From positions 1 through 41,117 of the forward strand of contig JASLMK010000127.1 in the NCBI GenBank assembly GCA_030746555.1: a DNA stretch of 41,117 bases, given 5' to 3'. Both the position numbers and the translations under genes were made by a program. The notes below the pieces were generated by a model. The model was not told the DNA's origin. It did no database searches and saw only the letters and a program-made list of their open reading frames with translations. This DNA is from Planctomycetota bacterium. Its GTDB lineage: Bacteria; Planctomycetota; UBA1135; GCA-002686595. This document shows, in pieces, positions 17,073 to 25,396 of the stretch. Every line of letters begins with the position of its first letter. The first letter of the stretch is position 1.

Positions 17073-18479
17073 TCACTCGCTCTCGAACCACTCGGGGGGG
17101 ACCTCGAGCTCGCCCATCAGCTCCCTCATCCTCTCGCGGGACGCGGCGAGCACATCGGCCAGGCGCTCGTCCGCGGAGAGGTCGGTGCGCTCACCGGGAT
17201 CCGCTTCGAGGTCGAAGAGCTGCTCCTCGAGGCCCGCGGAACGCAGGCGTACGTACTTGTACCGCCCACCGGCGAGGGCCAGTTCGCGCGGTGTCCCGTC
17301 CTTGTGGAACCAGGGCGCGAGGTAGAGGAAGTCGTCGCGAGCGCCTCCCGCTCCTTCGATGGCGCCGAGCAGGCTTCGGCCCTGGACGTCCGCGCCGACC
17401 GCCAGGCCGGCCAGCTCCAGGAAGGTCGGTGCGAGATCGACGTTGAGGGTCACCGAGTCGACGACGCTCCCCGCGGGGATGCGGTCGGGGTAGCGCACGC
17501 ACAGCGGTACGCGGATCGACGGCTCGTAGGCGAAGCCCTTTTGGATCAGGCCGTGCTCACCGAGGAGGTAGCCGTTGTCGCTGGTGAAGGCCACGCAGGT
17601 CTCGTCGGCGACGCCTCGCCGCTCGAGCGTGGACAGCAGGTGCCCCACGGCCTCGTCCACCGAGAGCACGAGCTCCCAGTAGCGGCGAACGGTGATCTCG
17701 TACAGCTCGGGGTGGGGGTGGGCCCCGCGGTTGCGCCGGTTCAAGCGCGCCTCTCGATGGGTCGTCGGGAGCGCCTCGGGATCGTCGTCGAAGCTCGGCG
17801 GCAGGGTCATGGGTGTGCCGTCGAGCCGTCCTCGGTGGCGCGCGGGCGGCAGGTGGGGGGAGTGGCAGTTCTTCAGGGAGAGCACGAGCAGGAACGGCCT
17901 CTCGCCCCGCTCGCGCTCGATGAAGCGCGTCGCGTAGTCGGCGAGCACGTCGGTCACGAAGCCGCGCGAGGCCCGGCGCGTGCCGTCGACGTTGAGCGCC
18001 TGGTCGAAGTACTCGCCCTGGCCCTCGAAGCTGACCCAGTGATCGAAGCCGCGCCGCGGTGCGGCCCCGGGGTTGGGCAGGTGCCACTTTCCGATGAAGG
18101 CCGTCTCGTAGCCCGCCTCGCCCAACAGGTCGGCGACCGTGCGGTGGTCGTCGAGGAAGTCACGCTCCGGCTGGTTGTCGGTCACCCCCGTCTTGTGGGC
18201 GTACTTGCCGGTCAGGACGCTGGCCCGACCGGGGCAGCACAGAGAGGTCGTCACGTAGGAGCGCGGGAACAGCGCTCCCTCCCGCGCGATGCGGTCGAGG
18301 TTGGGCGTCTCGAGGTAGGGGTTCCCCGTCGCCGAGAGCCCGTCGGCGCGCAGGTCGTCCACGTACACCAGCACGATGTTGGGGCGCTCGGCGCGCGAGG
18401 CGGCCGGGGCGAACGCCCCCAGCCAGACCGTCGCCGCAGCCAGCAGGAGCGCGCGCCGGGACGTGGCGGGGAAGGTCAT
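17073..18479 (-). CDS. Secreted formylglycine-dependent sulfatase
   Basis: The 468-residue protein has a signal peptide of about 30 residues with paired Arg (SRRALLLAAATVW), then a sulfatase domain. The modification motif CxPxR is CCPGR at residues 81-85, where Cys81 would be converted to formylglycine. Metal and active-site elements VDDLRAD (40-46), GKWHLP and SDNGYLLGEHG are present. It should hydrolyse sulfate esters, probably on polysaccharide or glycosaminoglycan, outside the cytoplasm; the substrate cannot be read from sequence. Large sets of such sulfatases are common in Planctomycetota. It is divergent from a secreted beta-helix protein, a fold common in polysaccharide lyases, so the two might act on one glycan. 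No maturase is seen nearby. Confidence 0.92.
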   Translation of the reverse strand: MTFPATSRRALLLAAATVWLGAFAPAASRAERPNIVLVYVDDLRADGLSATGNPYLETPNLDRIAREGALFPRSYVTTSLCCPGRASVLTGKYAHKTGVTDNQPERDFLDDHRTVADLLGEAGYETAFIGKWHLPNPGAAPRRGFDHWVSFEGQGEYFDQALNVDGTRRASRGFVTDVLADYATRFIERERGERPFLLVLSLKNCHSPHLPPARHRGRLDGTPMTLPPSFDDDPEALPTTHREARLNRRNRGAHPHPELYEITVRRYWELVLSVDEAVGHLLSTLERRGVADETCVAFTSDNGYLLGEHGLIQKGFAYEPSIRVPLCVRYPDRIPAGSVVDSVTLNVDLAPTFLELAGLAVGADVQGRSLLGAIEGAGGARDDFLYLAPWFHKDGTPRELALAGGRYKYVRLRSAGLEEQLFDLEADPGERTDLSADERLADVLAASRERMRELMGELEVPPEWFESE

Positions 18480-18535
18480 CGATGGGAGCGGGGCGGTCGG
18501 AATCCGCGAAGGGTCTCGGGCGTGCGCGCGCCATT

Positions 18536-18543
18536 CTTATACC
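18536..18543. promoter_or_regulatory. AT-rich patch in the divergent promoter region
   Basis: The 75-base gap between the divergent sulfatase and beta-helix genes holds one AT-rich patch. On the minus strand it reads TATAAG, five of six matches to a -10 box, about 57 bases before the sulfatase start. On the plus strand it reads TTATAC close to the beta-helix start. No convincing -35 element was found for either direction. Confidence 0.3.
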
Positions 18544-18554
18544 CTGCCGGGGCG

Positions 18555-19733
18555 ATGACTTCCTCTGTGGTCTGCGCCCTGCTCCTCGCCGCGCCCGCGG
18601 GTTGGAGTCCGGTCGTTCCCGCGCGCGCCGGCGACCCTCGCCCGATCGACTCCGTGCCCTTCGATGCGGACGAGCCGGGGACCTACGTGTTGACCGGCGA
18701 CCTCGGCCCGTGCGGCGCGGCCTACGGCATCCGCATCCTGGCCGACGGCGTCGTCATCGACCTCGGCGGCTTCGCGCTCGAGGGCGGACTGGGGAGCGGG
18801 CCGGGCATCGTCGCCCCAGGCGCGGCGGAGGGCGTCGTCGTGCGCGATGGACGGATCGCCGGTTGGGGCGGGGACGGGATCGCCCTGGGGGAGGTCGCGG
18901 GCGTCGAGCTGCGCATGCTGTCACTGCACGACAATGCCGGCCACGGCGCCCACCTCGGGGAGCGCGCCCGGCTCAGCGACTGCTCGAGCGAGTTCAACCA
19001 CGGCGGGCGCGGCATCCTCACGGGCGCGGGTGCGACCCTCGCCCGCTGCACGGCGCGCGACAACGAGTACGGCGGCCTCTTCACCGGAGCCGGGTCCACC
19101 CTCCTGGAGTGCAGCGCCGAGGGCAGCTTCTACGGCAGCGGGATCGAGTCCGGCCCCGATGCCGTCCTGCGCGACTGCCGGGCCTTGGAGAACCGTGCCG
19201 GCGGCATCCGCGTGGGCGCCGGCTCACTGGTCAGCGGCTGTCGGGCGAGCGCCAACCTGTTCTTCGGCATCGAGGCCGGCGCAGAGGCGATCGTGCGCTC
19301 CTGTCGGGTCCGGGGGAGTGTCGACGGGAGCGGCATCGTGATCGGACGCGGGGGTTGGGCCGAGGACTGCGAGGTCGGCGGCAACAGGCGGCGGGGGATC
19401 GACCTCGCCGCGGACTCCATCGCCCGGGGATGCACCGTGCGCGGCAACGGCCAGGCGGGCCTGCGGGCTCGCGCTGGTTGTCGCCTGCTGCGAAACACCT
19501 GCGAGTCCAACGGCGGCGCGGGGATCGAGCTCGTCGGCGGGGGGGCGACGGTGGACGGCAACGTCTTCGCCTCGAACAAGGCCAAGGACCTGCTCGCTCC
19601 GGGCCGCGGGCACTTCGTCGTGCGCAACACCCTGGCGAAGGGGCGTGCGGTGCTGGGCGGGGGCGGGTTCGTCGCCCCGTTCAGCGACCGCGACGACCCC
19701 GAGCGCGGCCCGCTGGACAACCTCAGGCCTTGA
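18555..19733 (+). CDS. Secreted right-handed beta-helix repeat protein
   Basis: The 392-residue protein has a hydrophobic signal peptide (about 1-25) followed by an N-terminal segment ending YVLTGDLGPCG and then about eleven coils of roughly 23 residues. Each coil follows a pattern like C-R-A-x-x-N-x-x-x-G-I-x-x-G-A-x-x-x-V-x-x-C, typical of a parallel beta-helix of the NosD/pectate-lyase type. Cys residues recur at fixed positions and may stack or form disulfides. No lyase catalytic set can be assigned. The start codon ATG 18555 lies 76 bases from the divergent sulfatase start. Its last 11 bases overlap the end of oleD on the other strand. Confidence 0.82.
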   Translation: MTSSVVCALLLAAPAGWSPVVPARAGDPRPIDSVPFDADEPGTYVLTGDLGPCGAAYGIRILADGVVIDLGGFALEGGLGSGPGIVAPGAAEGVVVRDGRIAGWGGDGIALGEVAGVELRMLSLHDNAGHGAHLGERARLSDCSSEFNHGGRGILTGAGATLARCTARDNEYGGLFTGAGSTLLECSAEGSFYGSGIESGPDAVLRDCRALENRAGGIRVGAGSLVSGCRASANLFFGIEAGAEAIVRSCRVRGSVDGSGIVIGRGGWAEDCEVGGNRRRGIDLAADSIARGCTVRGNGQAGLRARAGCRLLRNTCESNGGAGIELVGGGATVDGNVFASNKAKDLLAPGRGHFVVRNTLAKGRAVLGGGGFVAPFSDRDDPERGPLDNLRP

Positions 19734-20736
19734 CGGTCGCGGCGGCGGGGGCGCGCAACCAGGCGATGGTGCGCTCGAGGCCCTCGTCCATCCCGACCCG
19801 CTCGCGGTAGCCGACGTCGCGCTCCAGGGGCTCGAGGTCGTAGGAGTGGGACGTGGCGAGCTGGGCCGCGACGAAGCGCGTCATGGGCGGCTCTCCCGCC
19901 AGGCGCAGGCCGCGCCAGGTCCACTCGCAGGCGCTGCCCAGCGCGCGCGCCGTCGCGGCGGACAGGCGGCGGCGGGGGGGCGCGACGCCCAATCGTCCGA
20001 GCAGGTCGGCGATCCAATCCCACAGGCGCACGGGCTCGCGCTGGCCGACGAAGTAGGCGCGGCCGACGTGGGCGGCGCCGGGCGCGAGGCGCTCGAGGGC
20101 GTCGACGTGGGCCACGGCTGCGTTCTCGACGAAGGTCACCGAGACCTCGTTCTCCCCGTCGCCCACGATCGCCAGGCGGCCCGAGCGCGCGCGCTCGACC
20201 AGGCGGGGCAGCAGGTGGGGGTCGCCGGGACCGAACACCAGGTGGGGCCGCAGAACGCAGGCGAGCAGCTCCCCGCGCTCGGCGGCCGCGAGCACGCCGC
20301 GCTCGGCGGCCGCCTTGCTGGCGGGGTAGTGGGCCAGGAAACGCCGGGCGGGCGGGAGGTCGTTCCCGGCTCCCAAGTGGTCGCGTCCGTCGAAGCAGAC
20401 GCTGGGCGAGCTGGTGTGCACCAGGCGCTCGACGCCCGCGGCGACGCAGGCCGCGAGCAGGTTGCGCGTGCCCTCGACGTTGGTGCGCCAGTACTCGGCT
20501 CGCGGTCCCCACACGCCGGCGCGCGCGGCGCAGTGGACGACGGCGTCCTGGCCGCGCAGGGCCGCGCGCAGGGCGTCGGCATCGGCGAGGTCGGCCTGGA
20601 CGCAGGCCACGCCCTTGCGCGCGAGATCCGGGTAGGCGCCGCGCGAGAGCGAGGTCGGCTCGTGGCCGCGGGCGGCGAGCTCCTCGATGACGGCCCCGCC
20701 CACGAAGCCGCCGCCGCCGGTGACCAGGACCCTCAC
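19723..20736 (-). CDS. oleD: OleD, NADPH-dependent 2-alkyl-3-ketoacid reductase
   Basis: Extended short-chain dehydrogenase that reduces the beta-keto acid made by OleA to a 2-alkyl-3-hydroxy acid in head-to-head hydrocarbon synthesis. The 337-residue protein starts at GTG 20736, overlapping the oleC stop (GTGA). The N-terminal nucleotide loop is TGGGGFVGG (6-14), the catalytic residues are Ser110 (HTSSPSV), Tyr137 and Lys141 (HYPASK), and the C-terminal half has the layout of the 3-beta-hydroxysteroid dehydrogenase/OleD subfamily, with FVENAAVAHVDAL. Alone it could be any NAD-dependent epimerase-like reductase; the adjacent oleC and oleB make the assignment strong. It is the last gene of the operon. 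Confidence 0.88.
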   Translation of the reverse strand: MRVLVTGGGGFVGGAVIEELAARGHEPTSLSRGAYPDLARKGVACVQADLADADALRAALRGQDAVVHCAARAGVWGPRAEYWRTNVEGTRNLLAACVAAGVERLVHTSSPSVCFDGRDHLGAGNDLPPARRFLAHYPASKAAAERGVLAAAERGELLACVLRPHLVFGPGDPHLLPRLVERARSGRLAIVGDGENEVSVTFVENAAVAHVDALERLAPGAAHVGRAYFVGQREPVRLWDWIADLLGRLGVAPPRRRLSAATARALGSACEWTWRGLRLAGEPPMTRFVAAQLATSHSYDLEPLERDVGYRERVGMDEGLERTIAWLRAPAAATVKA

Positions 20737-22457
20737 GCCAGACGCTCCTCTGCCCAGCGCTTGAGGGCCTCGCGGTCGATCTTGGCGTTGTGGCGCACGT
20801 CGACGGGGAAGCCGGGGTGGAACAGCAGCTCCCCGGCGTGCGCGCTCGCCGGCCGCGTGCGGGCCAGGGCGACGAGCTCCGCACGCAGGGCGTCGCGCGC
20901 CGCCGCGCCGCGCGGGGCCCGCCCCTCGGCGTGCTCCACGACGAAGGCGCACCGCTCGCCGCCGGGCGGGCCGATCCCCACCAGGGCGGAACGGCCCACG
21001 GCCTCGTGGGCGTTCAGCACGACCTCGCCCGGCACCGGCAGGACCAGGCCCCCGGGCGTCTCGATGCGATGGGCCTTGCGTCCGCAGAACCACAGGCGCC
21101 CGTCGGCGGTCCGGATCCCGATGTCGCCCATGCGGTGCCAGAATCCCTCGCCGTCGCGGATCTTGGCCGCCGAGGTCGCCCGTGGGTCTTCGGCGTACTC
21201 GCGGGTGACGACCGCGCCGCGCACGCACACCTCGCCCGGCTCTGGGTCGGAGACTTCGGCCAGGTCACCCCAGTGCGGGATCGCCTCGTCGTCGATCGGG
21301 ATCAGGCGCACGTCGATCCCCTCGACCGGACGGCCGACGCACGTGCCCAGTCCCTCGGCGAGGCCGGTCTCCACGCTGGCGAGGATCTCGCGTCCGCTGA
21401 TCGAGGACACCGGGAGCGACTCGGTGGCTCCGTAGGGCGTGTGGACGTCGGCTCCGGCGGGGAGGACGGCGTGGAAGGCGGCGACGAGCTTCGGCGGGAC
21501 CGGGGCGCCGGCCACGAGCACGCGCCGCAGTCCTCCGAGGACGAGGCCGCGCTCGGCGCACCAGGGCACGACCCGCCGCCAGATGGCGGGGGAGCCGAAG
21601 CTGCTGGTGGCGCCGGTGGCCTCGATGGCGGCCACGATGCGCGCGGGGTCGCAGCGGGCGGGCCGGGAGGGATCGACCTCGCAGAAGGCGCAGGTCATCC
21701 CCAGAGCCGGGCTGAACAGGGCGAAGAGCGGGAAGCACGCGGCGTCGACCTCCCCCGGCTCGAAGCCGTAGGCGGCGCGCAGCGCCCGCACCTGGGCCTG
21801 GAACATCCCGTGGGTGTAGAGCACGCCCTTGGGCGGTCCGGTGCTGCCGGAGGTGAACAGGATCGCCGCGGGTGCGTCCTCGGCGAGTTCGGCGACCTCC
21901 CGCCCGCCGTCGCCAGCCGCCGCCAGGCGCGCGAGGGTCGGCCCGCCTCCGGGCGTGGGCGGTCCCGCCGTGAACGCCAGCTCGACGGAGGCGAAGGCGC
22001 GGGAGTGGAGGCGCCGCAGGAGGTGGGCGGCGGGGACGCCGATGAGGGCGCGGGGCGCCACCTTCTCAACGCAGCCCGCCACGTTGGCGCGCCCCATGCC
22101 CGGATCGATCAGGACCGGGACGGCCCCCAGCTTGAAGAGGGCGAAGGCGCAGGCGACGAGGTCTGTCCCCGGGCGCACGAAGACGCACACCCTATCCCCG
22201 GGCCCGAGGCCGTGGCGGGCGAGGCCGGAGGCGAGGGCGCCGGTGCGTTCGTCGAGCTCGGCGAAGGTGACGGCCCGCACGCGGGCGACGCGCGCGCGGC
22301 CGCGGGTGCGCACCGTGAGCACGGCGTCGGCGCGCGGGCGGTCGGCGGCGGCCCCGACGAGGGCCCCGGCGATGTTGGCGTTCGGCGCGGGGGGCGAAGC
22401 CGTCGCCCCCGAGCCTCTCAGCGCCGTGTCGGGCGCTCGAGGAATGCGCGGAGCCAC
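20733..22457 (-). CDS. oleC: OleC, AMP-dependent beta-lactone synthetase
   Basis: Acyl-adenylating enzyme which in this pathway closes the 2-alkyl-3-hydroxy acid to a beta-lactone using ATP. With GTG 22457 as start the protein has 574 residues and overlaps oleB by 40 bases; a CTG at the oleB stop is the alternative, and no ATG is available. Motifs: the P-loop FTSGSTGPPKG (201-211), FPLFALFSPALGM, PYGATESLPVSSI and MGDIG. The FPLFALF and GATESLP segments fit what I recall of OleC rather than ordinary acyl-CoA ligases. It lies between oleB and oleD, as in known ole clusters. The exact N-terminus is uncertain. Confidence 0.88.
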   Translation of the reverse strand: MAPRIPRAPDTALRGSGATASPPAPNANIAGALVGAAADRPRADAVLTVRTRGRARVARVRAVTFAELDERTGALASGLARHGLGPGDRVCVFVRPGTDLVACAFALFKLGAVPVLIDPGMGRANVAGCVEKVAPRALIGVPAAHLLRRLHSRAFASVELAFTAGPPTPGGGPTLARLAAAGDGGREVAELAEDAPAAILFTSGSTGPPKGVLYTHGMFQAQVRALRAAYGFEPGEVDAACFPLFALFSPALGMTCAFCEVDPSRPARCDPARIVAAIEATGATSSFGSPAIWRRVVPWCAERGLVLGGLRRVLVAGAPVPPKLVAAFHAVLPAGADVHTPYGATESLPVSSISGREILASVETGLAEGLGTCVGRPVEGIDVRLIPIDDEAIPHWGDLAEVSDPEPGEVCVRGAVVTREYAEDPRATSAAKIRDGEGFWHRMGDIGIRTADGRLWFCGRKAHRIETPGGLVLPVPGEVVLNAHEAVGRSALVGIGPPGGERCAFVVEHAEGRAPRGAAARDALRAELVALARTRPASAHAGELLFHPGFPVDVRHNAKIDREALKRWAEERLA

Positions 22458-23395
22458 GGGAGGACCTGTTCGTGGGCGTCTTCGAGGACGAGGTGCCCGG
22501 CGTCCTCGATCGGATGGACCTCCGCGCGGGGGAGGCGCTCGGCCCAGGCGTGCCGGAAGGCGGGGGTGAAGCACCAGTCACGCTCGCCCCACGCGATCAG
22601 CGCGGGGCGGTCGCGCAGGACGGGCAGGGCCGCGTCGATGGCGGCCAGATCGGCGTAGGAGGGATGGCGCGGCGTCATCGGGATGTCGGCCACGAACTTC
22701 CAGATCGCGATGCGATGTTCCCAGCTGTCGTAGGGGGCGAGGTAGCCGCGCCGCACCGCCGGGGTCATGCGCTCGCGCTTGGCGAGGGCCATGCGGCACG
22801 CCGCGCGGCTGAAGGCGCCCAGGCCTCGAACCAACGCCTGCCCCACGAACGGGGTGCGGCAGAGGTCGATGCGCAGGGGGATGCGGTCGAAGGGAAAGGC
22901 GGCGCTGTTGAGGATCGCCAGGCCTGCGATGCGCTCGCTCTGGCGTACGGCGGCACCCAGGCCGATGGCCCCGCCCCAGTCGTGGACCAGCAGGGTGACC
23001 CGCTCCAGGTCGAGCTCGACCAGCAGGCGCTCGAGGTTCTCGACGTGCCCGGCGAGGCGGTAGCTCCAGGCGCCGGGCTTGTCGGAGCGGCCGCATCCGA
23101 GGTGGTCGAGAGCGATCACGCGGTGGCGGTCGGCGAGCTCGGCGACGACGTGCCGGAAGGCGAACGACCAGGTCGGATTGCCGTGGACGCAGACCAGCGG
23201 GTCGGCCTCCCGCGGTCCCTCGTCCACGAAGTGCAGGCGGCCGGCGGGGGTCTCGAGCCAGCGCGGCTCGAAGGGGAACTCGGCGCGGACCTCCTCCGGA
23301 AGGGGCGCGACGGCGGCGCGGGCCGGGGACGGCGCGGGGGCCTCGAGGATCGCCGCGGAGGCGCCGCCCGTGCGTCGGGGCTCGCCGGCGGTCAT
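22418..23395 (-). CDS. oleB: OleB, beta-lactone decarboxylase
   Basis: Alpha/beta-hydrolase of the haloalkane-dehalogenase-like group that removes CO2 from the beta-lactone to give the final olefin. The 325-residue protein has HGNPTW (71-76), the nucleophile Asp139 in VHDWGG, a likely acid Asp273 in WGERDWCF and His301 in EDAGH. An Asp nucleophile in this motif is what OleB uses; lipase-type hydrolases have Ser. About 40 extra residues rich in Ala and Pro precede the domain. ATG 23395 overlaps the stop of the upstream fabI-like gene (ATGA). Haloalkane dehalogenase is the alternative family reading, and the context rules for OleB. Confidence 0.88.
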   Translation of the reverse strand: MTAGEPRRTGGASAAILEAPAPSPARAAVAPLPEEVRAEFPFEPRWLETPAGRLHFVDEGPREADPLVCVHGNPTWSFAFRHVVAELADRHRVIALDHLGCGRSDKPGAWSYRLAGHVENLERLLVELDLERVTLLVHDWGGAIGLGAAVRQSERIAGLAILNSAAFPFDRIPLRIDLCRTPFVGQALVRGLGAFSRAACRMALAKRERMTPAVRRGYLAPYDSWEHRIAIWKFVADIPMTPRHPSYADLAAIDAALPVLRDRPALIAWGERDWCFTPAFRHAWAERLPRAEVHPIEDAGHLVLEDAHEQVLPWLRAFLERPTRR

Positions 23396-24204
23396 CGATC
23401 CCTGTCCTCGCCGGCGACGCGCTCGACCAGGGCGCGGTCGAAGTAGTTCACCCCCATCCCCGCGTCGACCACGATGCCGCCGGCGTTGATGCCGCTGGAG
23501 CGCGGGCTGAGCAGGAAGCAGGCGGCGTCGGCCACCTCGCCGGTGGCGAGACCGCGCTTGCGCAGGGTCGCCTGCTCGCCGAACAGGTAGCTGTCGACGT
23601 AGCCTGGGATGCCGGCCGAGGCGGAGGTCTTGAGCAGGCCGGCCTTGACGGCGTTGAAGCGCACCTCGCCGAAGCCGCTGAAGCTCTTGGCGAGGAACAC
23701 CACCGTGGAGTCGAGGGCGGCCTTGACCGGCGCCATGTAGCCGTAGTTCTCCGCCGCCATGTCGGTCTGGGAGATCGAGATCGTGACCACCGACGCGTCG
23801 GGGGAGAGCAGCTCGCGCAGGGCGTTGGAGAGGGCGACGAGCGAGTAGCAGGAGATGTCTACCGCCTGCAGGAAGGCTGCCTTGGGAGTCTCGTGGAAGC
23901 GGCCGGAGGCGTCCTCGTAGTCGGCGAAGGCGATCGAGTGCAGGAAACCGTCCAGGCGTGGGTGGCGCAGGGAGAGCTCCTCGCGCAGGGCCTCGATCTG
24001 CTCGGGGAACTCGACGTCGCAGACCAAGACGTCGCGACCGGGCAGGAGCCGCTCGCACTGCTCCCGGCGCTGGGGGCTGCGCACGACGTAGACCACCTCG
24101 GCGCCGGCCTCCTCGAGGCGTGTGCCGACGTGGTAGGCGACGCTCTTCTTGTTGGCGACGCCGAAGACGGCGAGCTTGCGTCCTTCCAGGCCGAGCCAGT
24201 CCAC
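23392..24204 (-). CDS. FabI-like enoyl-ACP reductase
   Basis: Short-chain reductase of the FabI subfamily, expected to reduce trans-2-enoyl-ACP in the dedicated fatty acid synthase of this locus. The 270-residue protein starts at GTG 24204, immediately after the fabZ-like stop. The FabI signature [12 protein letters not shown] (15-26) and HSIAFA (89-94) are present, and the catalytic pair Tyr154 and Lys161 keeps the FabI spacing. The outer active-site Tyr of E. coli FabI (Tyr146) aligns with Ile144 here, so this is a divergent copy. It may act on an unusual or bulky chain, or have another reductive role. A housekeeping fabI is likely elsewhere. Confidence 0.82.
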   Translation of the reverse strand: MDWLGLEGRKLAVFGVANKKSVAYHVGTRLEEAGAEVVYVVRSPQRREQCERLLPGRDVLVCDVEFPEQIEALREELSLRHPRLDGFLHSIAFADYEDASGRFHETPKAAFLQAVDISCYSLVALSNALRELLSPDASVVTISISQTDMAAENYGYMAPVKAALDSTVVFLAKSFSGFGEVRFNAVKAGLLKTSASAGIPGYVDSYLFGEQATLRKRGLATGEVADAACFLLSPRSSGINAGGIVVDAGMGVNYFDRALVERVAGEDRDR

Positions 24205-24669
24205 TCAGGGCTCCTCTCGCGCGAGGAGAACGGTGAACTCCAGGCGGGCGACGGCCTCGCCCTCGGCCGAGAGCACGCGGGCGCGCACGCGGCGCGCGCC
24301 GCCCTCCCGCTCGACGATCCTGGCCTCAGCCCGCACCGTGTCCCCCGGACGGACCATGCGCCGGAAGCGCGCGTCCCCGATGCGAGTCAACACCGGGACC
24401 GCGTCGTCGGGGGAGGGATCGGTAGCGGCGCTCTTGACCAGGACCGCGGCGCTCTGGACGGCGAACTCGCAGAGCAGGACACCGGGCGTGATCGGGTTGC
24501 CGGGGTAGTGGCCCTCGAAGAACGCGGCGTCGGGCGGCACGCGCCACTCGGTGACGATCGTCTCCTCGCCCAGCTCGACGACGCGGTCGACGAACAGGAA
24601 CGGGGGCCGGTGGGGGATTCGCTCCTCGATCTCCGACCGCTCGAGGGTCGTCGCCCTAGAGTCCACCAT
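24205..24669 (-). CDS. FabZ-like 3-hydroxyacyl-ACP dehydratase
   Basis: Hot-dog fold protein of 154 residues, matching the size of FabZ. It opens with IPHRPPFLFVDRV and has the active-site helix region GHYPGNPITPGVLLCE, giving catalytic His54 and Glu68. It should dehydrate 3-hydroxyacyl-ACP to trans-2-enoyl-ACP. ATG 24669 lies 14 bases inside the end of fabG, and its stop abuts the fabI-like GTG. Compared with common FabZ, Met in PxMPGV is Thr and the helix runs CEFAVQSAAVL. Its place between ketoreductase and enoyl reductase supports a complete reductive cycle in one operon. Confidence 0.88.
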   Translation of the reverse strand: MVDSRATTLERSEIEERIPHRPPFLFVDRVVELGEETIVTEWRVPPDAAFFEGHYPGNPITPGVLLCEFAVQSAAVLVKSAATDPSPDDAVPVLTRIGDARFRRMVRPGDTVRAEARIVEREGGARRVRARVLSAEGEAVARLEFTVLLAREEP

Positions 24670-25396
24670 TCACCTCCAGGACCGCCCCGTTGATGTAGCC
24701 GGCCTCCCGCGCCGCGACGCAGCGCACGGCGAAGGCGATCTCCTCGGGGGTCCCGAAGCGGCGCGCGGGGACCTGCTTTCTGTACTCCGTGAGCTGCGTC
24801 TGGGAGAGGTCGGCGAGCAGCTCGGTCTCCACGAAGCCGGGGGAGACGCAGTTCGCCGTGATGCCCCGCTTGGCGACCTCCTTGGCCAAGGAGCGCATCA
24901 GGCCGACCTGGCCGGCCTTGGAGGCGGCGTAGTTGCCCTGGCCCTCGAATCCGAGTCGGCCCGCGGGCGAAGTGATGAACACGATGCGCCCGTAGCGGCG
25001 GGTCATCATGTGGCGCACGGCGAACTTGCTCATGGTGTAGCCGCCCGTGAGGTTGGTCTCGATCACCTGCGACCAGTCCGTGGGAGACATCAGGGCCAAC
25101 AGCGCGTCGCGGCGGATGCCGGAGTTGTTGACGAGCACGTCGACGCCGTCGGAGACCTCCTGTTCGACATCGCTCCAGAAGCTCTCGGCGGCGCCGTGGT
25201 CGGCGACGTCGAAGCGAGCCAGCCGCAGGCGACCGGGCCAGGCCGCGCACTGATCGGCGAGGGCGTTCGCCGCCTCCTCGCCGGAGTGGTAGGTGGCGTA
25301 GACCGTCGCGCCGGCTTCGAGGAAGCCGAGGGTGACCGCTCGCCCAAGGCCGCGCGTGCCCCCGGTGACCACCACCGTCTGGCCTTCGAAGCTCAT
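24656..25396 (-). CDS. FabG-like 3-oxoacyl-ACP reductase
   Basis: Classical short-chain dehydrogenase of 246 residues that reduces 3-oxoacyl-ACP with NADPH. Nucleotide loop TGGTRGLG (11-18), NNSG (90-93), catalytic Asn115, Ser143, Tyr156 and Lys160, and the FabG-like end [11 protein letters not shown] are all visible. ATG 25396 overlaps the stop of the upstream FAD enzyme gene (ATGA), and its end overlaps the fabZ-like start by 14 bases. FabG paralogues are often hard to assign by sequence alone; here the ACP, ketosynthase and dehydratase in the same operon make ACP-linked chain reduction likely. Confidence 0.9.
   Translation of the reverse strand: MSFEGQTVVVTGGTRGLGRAVTLGFLEAGATVYATYHSGEEAANALADQCAAWPGRLRLARFDVADHGAAESFWSDVEQEVSDGVDVLVNNSGIRRDALLALMSPTDWSQVIETNLTGGYTMSKFAVRHMMTRRYGRIVFITSPAGRLGFEGQGNYAASKAGQVGLMRSLAKEVAKRGITANCVSPGFVETELLADLSQTQLTEYRKQVPARRFGTPEEIAFAVRCVAAREAGYINGAVLEVNGGL

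Noticed and set aside
19723-19733. A shared hairpin at the overlapping beta-helix/oleD ends
   Set aside because: The overlapping stops give TCAGGCCTTGA, which is only partly symmetric and leaves a one-base loop.
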